A stretch of DNA of 56,614 bases from Gemmatimonadota bacterium (GTDB lineage Bacteria; Gemmatimonadota; Gemmatimonadetes; Palauibacterales; KS3-K002), in NCBI GenBank assembly GCA_020344015.1, contig CP070812.1, positions 3,860,514 through 3,917,127 on the forward strand, written 5' to 3'. This document shows, piece after piece, positions 49,816-56,614 of this stretch. Below the pieces are notes generated by a model. It searched no databases. It worked only from the letters and a program-made list of their open reading frames with translations, and had not been told where the DNA came from. Numbering within the stretch: position 1 is the stretch's first letter; every line of letters begins with the position of its first letter. Position numbers and translations under genes: made by a program.

Positions 49816-50880
49816 CTACAGCAGTGCTTCCAGTCCCAGCGAATCGGCGTAGGCGAACAGCGCCGGCAGTCCGCCCGTGTGGAGGAAGACGATCGTGTGG
49901 TCTGGGGCGACCAGGCCGCGTCGCACGTGGTCTATCAAACCAGCCATCGCCTTCGACGTATACACGGGGTCGAGCAACAGCGCATCACAGCGGCCGGCCA
50001 GCTGCATGGCGGTGCGGGCCGCGTCAGTCAGCACCCCGTAGCCCGGCCCGACGTAGTCGACGATGCTGGTGATATCGTCAGGCTCGAGTCGCGTCGGCAG
50101 GCCGAGTATCTCCGCGCACTCGTTCCCGAACGACGAGATGCATTCGGCAAAAGTCCAGCCCGGCGCAATCGGCTGTGGCAGGGAGGGCAGACCGACCAGG
50201 CGCACCGGGGATTCGCAGTGCTTCGCCGCGATCGCCAACCCTGCCTGTGTGGCGTCCGACGAGCTCATCCAGACCTCATCGATCGTCAACTGCGCCTCTT
50301 CGGCCTGTTCGATGAGTTCGACGAAAGCCTGCGTGTAGGCGACGGCGTAGCGCCCCAGCCGCGACTCGTCACCGACACGCCCGATGTAGACACGCTTTCC
50401 TCGCGCCTCGAGCTCCTGCGCCCGCTTGCGAATGCGCTCCCCGTGTTCAGCCCAACTGACCCCTTCGATCGTCTCGACCTTTGCACCCACCAGCAGATCG
50501 AGCAGCAGACCGCCCTGGATTTCGTCGTCGCGTTCAGCGCGGACCTTGCGGAGCAGCAGGTGACAATCCAAGCCCAGCTTCGCACATGCAGCCGCCAGCT
50601 GCCGGCAGTAATTCGACTGCACTGCCGCACCCCCCACCACCGTGTCGACTCCGTCCTCGATTGCCTGACCGAGCACATACTCGAACATCCGCGTCTTGTT
50701 GCCGCCCGTGGCGAGCCCCGTGAGATCGTCGCGCTTGACCCAGATTTGAGGGCCGCCCAGCTCGCGGGTGAGCCCCGGGCAGGGCTCCAGCGGCGTGGGC
50801 AGGTTGGCGAGCGAGACGCGCGGCCGCGCCTGCAGGGCTTCCCGCAGCTCGGCCAGTCGGCTCTCGTTGGAGTTTCTCAT
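49816..50880 (-). CDS. PLP-dependent D-cysteine desulfhydrase / ACC-deaminase-family enzyme
   Basis: The 354-residue type II PLP enzyme has the Schiff-base lysine in GGNKTR (Lys62) and the following GGAAVQSNYCRQLAA block where the substrate carboxylate binds. The C-terminus has YTSKAMAGLIDHV and HTGGLPALF. The family includes D-cysteine desulfhydrase and 1-aminocyclopropane-1-carboxylate deaminase; sequence alone does not separate them, and D-cysteine desulfhydrase is the commoner activity. It starts with a TGATG overlap on the CocE-like hydrolase stop, so the two are translationally coupled. It is cytoplasmic. Confidence 0.88.
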   Translation of the reverse strand: MRNSNESRLAELREALQARPRVSLANLPTPLEPCPGLTRELGGPQIWVKRDDLTGLATGGNKTRMFEYVLGQAIEDGVDTVVGGAAVQSNYCRQLAAACAKLGLDCHLLLRKVRAERDDEIQGGLLLDLLVGAKVETIEGVSWAEHGERIRKRAQELEARGKRVYIGRVGDESRLGRYAVAYTQAFVELIEQAEEAQLTIDEVWMSSSDATQAGLAIAAKHCESPVRLVGLPSLPQPIAPGWTFAECISSFGNECAEILGLPTRLEPDDITSIVDYVGPGYGVLTDAARTAMQLAGRCDALLLDPVYTSKAMAGLIDHVRRGLVAPDHTIVFLHTGGLPALFAYADSLGLEALL

Positions 50881-53087
50881 CAGCGCTGCTCCACCAAAAG
50901 AACCTCGAGGTGCGAAGGGAAGTCAGGCGCCCGGTAGACCCTGTGCGTTGCGTTTTGATAATCTTCCTCGGTAGCGTGATAGATGTCGACGAACGTTTGC
51001 GGGTTGCGGTCGATCACCGGGAACCACGTGCTCTGAACCTGCACCATGATTCGGTGATCTTTCTTGAACGTGTGGCATTTGTCACCGAGGTCGAAACTGA
51101 TCTCCGTCACTTGATTCGGAAGCACGGGCTCGGGGTTCTCGAAGCTGTTGCGGTACTTGCTGCGAAACACCTCGCCAGCGAGCAGCATCTGAAAGCCGCC
51201 CATCCGCATGCCGGAGTCGGCGCCGCGTTGCCAGCTCCCGTCCGGGTATACATCGATCAGCTTGACGATCCAGTCGGCATCGGTACCGGTCGTCGAGACG
51301 AAGAGCTTGGCGATGATTGGGCCGGCGATGGTGATGTCCTCGGTCAATACGTCGGATTGGTAGACCAATACGTCCGGCCGGCGCGCCGCGAACCGCTGGT
51401 CCTCGATCATCCAGAGGTGCCCCTGCCGCGTGGCGATCCCCGCCGACCACGGTACGGGTTTGTCCAAATCGCTGAAATAGGAGTCGTGGGCGTCGCTTGC
51501 ATCGCCGGAAGGTGGCCCGAACGAAAGCCCGCCTCCGGCGTGGAAATAGAGCGACTTCTTTGTCGCCTCCTCTGGAGGCCAGTGGTCGTAAGACCGCCAT
51601 TCGTTGGATCCGGTCTCGAAGACCAGCGCCTCGGGTAGATCGAGTGGCCCCTCGTCCTTCAGGTAGTAGTTGAAGAACGGAAACTCTACATTCTCGCGGA
51701 AGTACTCGCCGGTCTTCTGCACGAAGTTGATTTCGCCCAGCGCATCCCCATCCATCGACGCCCAGCCGCCGTGCCGCCAGGGCCCGATGACGATCGTGCT
51801 CTTGTTGTCGGGATCATTCGCCTCCATGGTGTAGTAGATGTCCATCGGGCCACGAAAGTCCTCTGCATCGAACCAGCCGGCGACGTGCAGCACACCGAGG
51901 TCGATATCCTGAAGGTGTGGCAGAACGCTTTGTCGTTTCCAGTAGTCATCGTAGTTGCCGTGCTCCATGTACTCGTTCCAGGTCGGAACACGGCCGTGCA
52001 GGTACTGCGCATCCACGTTCGATAGGACGCCGAGGTTTAGAAAGAACTGGTACCCGTCCGGGGTGCCGTAGCTGAAGCGCGTCGGACCGGCGGTGGACGG
52101 GTCGGTCCTCTGACTGGCGCTGCGGACCAGCCAGTCGAAGGTGTACATAAGGCGGAAGGCGCCGTTGTGGTGGAAGTCGTCTCCGATCCACATGTCGGCT
52201 GGCGATGCCTGCGGGGAAGACGCCACCAGCGCCGGGTGGGCATCGATCATCCCCATCACCGCCTGGAAACCGGGGTAGGAGATGCCGTAGATGCCAACGC
52301 GGCCGTTGTTGTTCGGAACGTTTTCGAGCAGCCACTTGATGGTGTCGTAGGTGTCGCTGCTCTCGTCGGTGTCCTGAGGACCCCGTTTGTCCGGCTTGTG
52401 GGGCCGCATAACGACGAAGTCGCCCTCCGACATGTACTTTCCGCGAACGTCCTGATAGACGAAGATGAAGCCCTCTCTCGGGTAGAGGTCGTTCGGACCC
52501 AGAAGCTGGTGGAAGTACGTGGGCCCGTAGTAGCCGACCGAATATGGTGTGCGCCTTAGCAATACGGGGTACGTCTTTCTCCGGTCGTTCGGAATGTAGA
52601 CCTGCGTGAACAGCCTGACGCCGTCGCGCATCGTGATGTAGTGCTCTTGCTTCGTGTAGTGCTGGAGTAGGTATATATACCGGACACCGCGGATATTGTC
52701 GGGCTCCAACTCGACCGATATCTCGTAGTTCTCTATCGCCGCGTCGAAGTCGCCCTGGATCATGTACGCTTCGGCCAGACTGTCGTATGTGTTGAAAGCC
52801 TCGGGGTACGCCAAGACGTTGAGCTTTAGCAGCTCGATCGCCTCTTCCACTCGGCCTCCGTACAGGTACCGTAGGCCGAAACTGTTCATCGGGTACTCAG
52901 AGAAGATCACCGCGTCGGGGTGTCGCAGCCGCACGGCGTGGAACAGCTCGACCGCCTCCGCCACGCCCTCTGTACGTACGAACTCAAAGAACTCCTCCTG
53001 CGTCGGCACACGCTCCTGCGCCGCTGCCTGCGGCGCGAAGAGCAAACCGCACAGCAAGACGACCAGAGTCGGTCGATGGGCCCGCAT
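50880..53087 (-). CDS. CocE/NonD-family exported hydrolase with N-terminal TPR-like region
   Basis: From ATG 53087 (735 aa; GGAGGG 6 nt upstream) there is a signal peptide (about 1-23, PQAAA-QE) and a TPR-like helical region (about 50-145; EAFNTYDSLAEAYMIQGDFDA). An X-Pro dipeptidyl-peptidase/CocE alpha-beta hydrolase follows with nucleophile Ser270 in GISYPG, a helical cap and a C-terminal jelly-roll (about 500-730; FVSTTGTDADWIVKL). Family members are acyl- or peptidyl-hydrolases. A fused TPR region is unusual for the family and could mediate protein docking. An upstream in-frame ATG at 53162 would bury the signal peptide. It is coupled to the PLP enzyme gene downstream. Confidence 0.87.
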   Translation of the reverse strand: MRAHRPTLVVLLCGLLFAPQAAAQERVPTQEEFFEFVRTEGVAEAVELFHAVRLRHPDAVIFSEYPMNSFGLRYLYGGRVEEAIELLKLNVLAYPEAFNTYDSLAEAYMIQGDFDAAIENYEISVELEPDNIRGVRYIYLLQHYTKQEHYITMRDGVRLFTQVYIPNDRRKTYPVLLRRTPYSVGYYGPTYFHQLLGPNDLYPREGFIFVYQDVRGKYMSEGDFVVMRPHKPDKRGPQDTDESSDTYDTIKWLLENVPNNNGRVGIYGISYPGFQAVMGMIDAHPALVASSPQASPADMWIGDDFHHNGAFRLMYTFDWLVRSASQRTDPSTAGPTRFSYGTPDGYQFFLNLGVLSNVDAQYLHGRVPTWNEYMEHGNYDDYWKRQSVLPHLQDIDLGVLHVAGWFDAEDFRGPMDIYYTMEANDPDNKSTIVIGPWRHGGWASMDGDALGEINFVQKTGEYFRENVEFPFFNYYLKDEGPLDLPEALVFETGSNEWRSYDHWPPEEATKKSLYFHAGGGLSFGPPSGDASDAHDSYFSDLDKPVPWSAGIATRQGHLWMIEDQRFAARRPDVLVYQSDVLTEDITIAGPIIAKLFVSTTGTDADWIVKLIDVYPDGSWQRGADSGMRMGGFQMLLAGEVFRSKYRNSFENPEPVLPNQVTEISFDLGDKCHTFKKDHRIMVQVQSTWFPVIDRNPQTFVDIYHATEEDYQNATHRVYRAPDFPSHLEVLLVEQR

Positions 53088-53209
53088 TGCGCTCCCTCCG
53101 TCTCGATTTACTGAGGCTGGATCTCGTTTCCTTAGATTGTGCCGGGGCAGGTAAAGTTGCAATGGCGGATCGGGTCTTTGCCCGACCAGAGCTGAAGCGC
53201 CGCGGGGAG

Positions 53210-54424
53210 CTACTTTTCGGTCGCGGGCGGCGGTCCGGGCTCGGGGTCTGCAGGCGGCGTCTCGATCTTCGGGAAGAGCCCTAGATCCTCGCCCGGTCTC
53301 CTTTCACCCGGCACCTCGGCCGGCGGCACGAGCGCCGGGCGCCGTTCGCCGGCAAGCTCGACGATTTGCGCCAGCGCCGCGTCGAACGAGTAGCCGGCCT
53401 GCTCGGCGGAGTCCATAAACGAGACGCCTTCCGTCAGGTCCGGGTTCGGGTTGACCTCCAACACGTAGGGCTTGTCGCCTTTGAGGCGAATGTCGAGCCT
53501 GGCGTAGTCGCGGCACTCCGTTGCCCGGTAAGCGCGGATCGCGACATCCTCGACCCGTCTCAGTAGCCGCTCGGGGAGCGGCGCCGGGCAGATCGTGTGG
53601 ACCTTGTGGTAAACCTCGGATAGCGGGTTCCACTTCGCTGAGTAGGTGATGATCGGCGGGTACTCCGGTGGTAGCTCGGAAAAGTCGAACTCGACCGGTG
53701 GCAAGACCTCGGGCGGGTCGTTACCCCAAACCGAGACGTGGAGCTCACGACCTTCGATGAACTCCTCGATGATGATCGCGCCGTACTCGCGATACACGTG
53801 CCCGACACGTTCCTCCAGGCGCTCGGGCTCGTAGAATACCGAGTCCCTGCTCACACCCGCACTGGCGTCTTCCCAGACCGGCTTGACTATGATCGGGTAG
53901 CGGAGGCCCAGCCGCTTCGGCAGCTTCGGTTCGTAGAAGACCTTGAATCGTGGCGTCGGTACTCGGTGGTCCTGGAGGACGCGCTTCGTCAGCCCTTTGT
54001 CCTGGCAGAGCGACAGAGCGAAAGGCGCGGCTCCGGTGTAGGCGATCCGATATACGTCGTACATCCCGGCGATCGCTGCCTCCAAGCCGGCGTCGTCGTG
54101 AAAGAACTCCACCAGATTGAAGATGACGTCGGGCCGGTTGCGCTTGAGCACACGCTCCAGACGGCGGAGGTCGTTCTCGAGGTTGACGGCACGCGCCCGG
54201 TAGCCGGACCGCCGCAAGGCGCGGGCGACTTCACCGTACTCCTCCCTGACCGTGGGTACGTGGACCGGGTACTCGGGCTCGAACGGCAGGGTTGAGGGAT
54301 CGACCTGCTGCAGCTTCTCGTACCAGTCCTCACCGACCTGATTGTAGAGGACGATGACAGACTTGGGCTTAGCCGGGGGCGTGGGCTCGTGCGCCGCGGT
54401 CGGCGCTGCGGTCTCGTCAGTCAT
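53210..54424 (-). CDS. ATP-grasp ligase of the D-alanine-D-alanine ligase superfamily
   Basis: The 404-residue protein has a disordered Pro/Ala N-terminus (1-20) and a pre-ATP-grasp domain (about 21-140; DVIFNLVEFFHDDAGLE). The ATP-grasp core follows (about 150-350; PIIVKPVWEDASAGVSRD, EEFIEGRELHVSVW, ARLDIRLKGDKPYVLEVNPNPDL) and then a Pro-rich tail (360-404). The EVNPNP metal/ATP segment is intact. It forms carboxylate-amine bonds. True Ddl is shorter and lacks the tails, so the product is probably not D-Ala-D-Ala. No pathway context is evident, though the class V aminotransferase lies immediately upstream on the same strand. Confidence 0.82.
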   Translation of the reverse strand: MTDETAAPTAAHEPTPPAKPKSVIVLYNQVGEDWYEKLQQVDPSTLPFEPEYPVHVPTVREEYGEVARALRRSGYRARAVNLENDLRRLERVLKRNRPDVIFNLVEFFHDDAGLEAAIAGMYDVYRIAYTGAAPFALSLCQDKGLTKRVLQDHRVPTPRFKVFYEPKLPKRLGLRYPIIVKPVWEDASAGVSRDSVFYEPERLEERVGHVYREYGAIIIEEFIEGRELHVSVWGNDPPEVLPPVEFDFSELPPEYPPIITYSAKWNPLSEVYHKVHTICPAPLPERLLRRVEDVAIRAYRATECRDYARLDIRLKGDKPYVLEVNPNPDLTEGVSFMDSAEQAGYSFDAALAQIVELAGERRPALVPPAEVPGERRPGEDLGLFPKIETPPADPEPGPPPATEK

Positions 54425-54463
54425 ATCTTATGGATTCTACTACCGGCAGACCGTAATGGGGAG

Positions 54464-55645
54464 TCAGCCCCATTTGCCAGTCGCGATCGCGGCCACCGCC
54501 TTGATCGCGTTCTCGATGTGCTCCTCAGTGTTGAACGGCCCCACCGAGAAGCGGACCGTGCCGCGCGGCGCCGTGCCGTGGTGTTCGTGGATCAGCGGAG
54601 CGCAGTGCAGCCCCGTGCGTGTCTGGATCCCGTAGTCTACGTCGAGAATGGTCCCGATGTCCTCGGCGTCGCGGTCACCGACCGTCACCGACATGGTGGC
54701 TACGCGCCGCTCCAGCTTCATCGTCCCCCATACCCTGACGCCCTCGATCGCTGCCAGACCCTCCTGCAGCATGCCGAGCAGTCCAATCTCGTGCTGGTGG
54801 ATGTTCTCGGGGCCCTTAGCCTCGATCCACTCGAGGCCGGCCGAGAGCCCGGCGATCCCGGCCAGGTTCAGCGTACCGGCTTCGAGTCTGAAGGGGTAAT
54901 CCTCGAGGTGGTAGGGTACGGCGCTACGCACACCGGTGCCGCCGTAGATAGTCCCCTCAATCTCCGCGTTGTCCGCCACGCAGATCCCGCCGGTTCCGGT
55001 AGGCGCCAGCAGGCCCTTGTGACCGGTGAACGACAGGAAGCTGATGTTGCACTCGGCCATGTCGATGGGCAGGACGCCGGCCGTCTGAGCGGCGTCGACG
55101 GCGAAACGGACGCCCTCATCCTTGCACACAGTTCCGATGGCCTGCAGATCCTGAACGACGCCGGTGACGTTCGATGCGTGGTTCACGATGACGAGCTTGG
55201 TGTTCTTGCGGATCGCCTTGCGGAATTCCTCGGGGTCGAGGTAACCCTCGCCGTCCGGCACGACGTACGTGGCTTCCGCGCCGTCCTTCACCTTGTGGTT
55301 GACCGGTCGGATGACGGAGTTGTGCTCGAGCATCGTAGTAACGACGTGATCGCCGGGTTTGATCATGCCGTTGATGATCAGGTTGAGGCTCATGGTCGCG
55401 TTCATCGTGAAGACCAGCCGGTTCGGGTCCTTCTCGATGCCCGCATCGACCATGCTCTTGTTGAAGAGCGCGGACAGACGCTGCCGCGTACCGTGGATCA
55501 TGTGCTCGGCGTTGAGGGCGAGGTCGCAGCCGGTACGGCCCGGGTTGACCCCGTTCTGGCGGTAAAAGTCCCGAACTGTGTCGTGCACGACATCCGGCTT
55601 CGGGAAGCTGGTAGCAGCATTATCCAGGTAGACAAGCTGTTCCAT
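54464..55645 (-). CDS. Class V aminotransferase, cysteine-desulfurase-like
   Basis: The 393-residue fold-type I PLP enzyme has LDNAATSFPKP at its start, EHNS (107-110), Asp184 in VDAAQTAG, PLP-lysine Lys210 in SFTGHKG and a Cys348 in RTGLHCAP, as in IscS/SufS-like enzymes. The C-terminus RFSVGPFNTEEHI is typical. It may supply sulfur from cysteine, but family members also act as selenocysteine lyases or isopenicillin-epimerase-like enzymes. No iscU, sufBCD or tRNA-thiolation gene lies nearby. It is probably transcribed with the ATP-grasp gene 39 bp downstream. Confidence 0.88.
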   Translation of the reverse strand: MEQLVYLDNAATSFPKPDVVHDTVRDFYRQNGVNPGRTGCDLALNAEHMIHGTRQRLSALFNKSMVDAGIEKDPNRLVFTMNATMSLNLIINGMIKPGDHVVTTMLEHNSVIRPVNHKVKDGAEATYVVPDGEGYLDPEEFRKAIRKNTKLVIVNHASNVTGVVQDLQAIGTVCKDEGVRFAVDAAQTAGVLPIDMAECNISFLSFTGHKGLLAPTGTGGICVADNAEIEGTIYGGTGVRSAVPYHLEDYPFRLEAGTLNLAGIAGLSAGLEWIEAKGPENIHQHEIGLLGMLQEGLAAIEGVRVWGTMKLERRVATMSVTVGDRDAEDIGTILDVDYGIQTRTGLHCAPLIHEHHGTAPRGTVRFSVGPFNTEEHIENAIKAVAAIATGKWG

Positions 55646-55838
55646 CCTAGACTCCTTGGTAGGCGAGCGGCTGGGGACTGCGGTTGGGAGGGCAAAAATA
55701 GTGCCTGGCTCCGCTCCACAAAACCGCGTTGGCCGGACCGCGGTTCATCGCGTGTGGCGCCTTTCGGGCGGGGCTGGCAAATTGCTCCCTGGTGGCAGGC
55801 CTCCCGGCAACCGCATCAAGCGTCAAAGATATGGGCAC

Positions 55839-56614
55839 ATGAGGCGTTCTCTACTCTCCGCAGATCTCGGTTACGGCCTGCGCAGACTGCTGCGGGCGCG
55901 TGCCTTCACGTTACCGGCAGCCGGTGCCTTGGCGTTGGGTACCGGCCTCGGCCTGGCGCTTTTCGGTCTCGTGCGATTCGCCTCGCTGCGGCCGCTGCTG
56001 CTGGAGAGCGTTCTCGGCCTCGATCCCGTGCGAAATGCCGGGTGGGAATCGAGTTGGACCGCGCCACTGCGGTCGGCGGCACAGATCCAGAGCGAGGGCC
56101 TCGGCGATATGCTGTTCGTTCTCGTGGTCGTCGCCGGTCTCGGCCTGGTCATCGCACTCGTCGGGCTCATCGGCCTGGTTCTGGCGCGCGCGTCGGGCCG
56201 CCGCGGCAACCTGGCGATCGAATCGGCGCTTGGCGCGTCGCCCTCGCGCCTGCGATCGCGGCTGCTCAGCGAAGGGCTCTGGCTGGCGCTACTAGGATGC
56301 GGGATCGGAGCACTGCTGGGACTGGCCGGCGCGGTCCTGCTGCGCTCGACCTGGCCTCACACGGTCTTGCCAGGACGCTCCATGGTCGAGTGGTGGGGGC
56401 TGGTCGTTGGCCTGCTTGTCCCCGCATGTGCGACATTTCTCCTGCCGATCGTTGGATCGGTGAAGCTATTGCGGTCCGTGAATCTCGGGTCACTCGCCGT
56501 CGGTACACGTACCGCCGGCGAGCCCGGCGAGCGACTGCTGCGCGACAGCCTGGTGGTCCTTCAGCTGGCGGTCTCGGTGGCGCTGCTCATCGGAGCCGGC
56601 TTGTTGATGCGGAG
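55839..56614 (+). CDS. ADOP-type ABC transporter permease, 3' part outside the window
   Basis: 258 codons run open to the window edge. The N-terminus MRRSLLSADLGYGLRRLLRA is followed by a first TM (RAFTLPAAGALALGTGLGLALFGL) as in acidobacterial duplicated orphan permeases. Three more spans around 95-115, 145-165 and 180-200 follow, with the FtsX-like loop ARASGRRGNLAIESALGASPSRLRSRLLSEG. The second half (starting ERLLRDSLVVLQLAVSVALLIGAGLLMR) is cut. The large periplasmic domain between TM1 and TM2 looks strongly shortened compared with usual members. It would act with a MacB-type ATPase, for instance that at 20446. Confidence 0.78.
   Translation, partial: MRRSLLSADLGYGLRRLLRARAFTLPAAGALALGTGLGLALFGLVRFASLRPLLLESVLGLDPVRNAGWESSWTAPLRSAAQIQSEGLGDMLFVLVVVAGLGLVIALVGLIGLVLARASGRRGNLAIESALGASPSRLRSRLLSEGLWLALLGCGIGALLGLAGAVLLRSTWPHTVLPGRSMVEWWGLVVGLLVPACATFLLPIVGSVKLLRSVNLGSLAVGTRTAGEPGERLLRDSLVVLQLAVSVALLIGAGLLMR

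Noticed and set aside
55646..55838. TGGCGCC...GGGC as a sigma-54 promoter for the ADOP permease
   Set aside because: Spacing fits, but the -12 part (GGGC) does not resemble TTGC and the -24 is weak.

Overview
The window is a gene-dense, GC-rich (roughly 60-65 % by eye) chromosomal segment of a diderm bacterium. The gene content resembles Gemmatimonadota, with Acidobacteriota as the alternative. Supporting this are two outer-membrane CBM9/DUF5916-type barrels, a YfbK-like VWA lipoprotein, an ADOP-type ABC permease, three class-C serine hydrolases, an S9 peptidase, a 2-oxoacid:ferredoxin oxidoreductase and a BlaI/M56/HEAT cluster. The taxonomic assignment is inference. I see no rRNA, tRNA, transposase, integrase, prophage or CRISPR array.

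Left part (1-13.2 kb, mostly minus strand): a cut-off secreted HAD hydrolase and a periplasmic sulfatase. Then the korA and korB subunits of a 2-oxoacid:ferredoxin oxidoreductase, separated by a serine hydrolase that appears to have inserted at the original korB start. An aminotransferase remnant lies upstream of korA. Next come a deacetylase lipoprotein, a YwiC-like membrane protein coupled to msrA, an outer-membrane barrel, and a translationally coupled pair made of a periplasmic binding protein and a chemoreceptor.

Middle (13.4-31 kb): a PLDc_N mini-protein and a GT-C-like membrane protein with a small partner. These are followed by a translationally coupled pair that I read as an exported FAM20-like kinase and an exported Shelph-type PPP phosphatase, then a methyltransferase. 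A sigma-54-type promoter and a distal dyad precede a MacA-like adaptor, an ABC ATPase, an NtrC-type regulator and a histidine kinase. The permease expected in such a cluster is missing; a non-coding repeat occupies that position. A dicarboxylate/amino-acid symporter, a second serine hydrolase, a BtrH_N-like protein and a DUF5916 barrel follow.

Right part (31-56.6 kb): a VWA lipoprotein, a Tat-exported DUF362 lipoprotein, a third serine hydrolase, a DUF418 membrane protein, a class A PBP with a clear terminator, and a tandem-CMD protein with a Cys-rich membrane partner. Then comes an operon of a BlaI repressor, an M56 peptidase whose sensor domain is replaced by HEAT repeats, a stand-alone HEAT protein that is a partial copy of that sensor, and a DUF5916 barrel. 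It has a near-perfect sigma-70 promoter, an 18-bp dyad at the predicted +1, and a second copy of the dyad at the start of the HEAT gene. The end holds an S9 peptidase, a PLP enzyme coupled to a CocE-like hydrolase, an ATP-grasp ligase, a class V aminotransferase and the start of an ADOP permease.

The two best candidates for undescribed biology are the exported kinase/phosphatase pair (15.7-18.0 kb) and the BlaI/M56-HEAT/HEAT signalling operon (41.2-46.6 kb).
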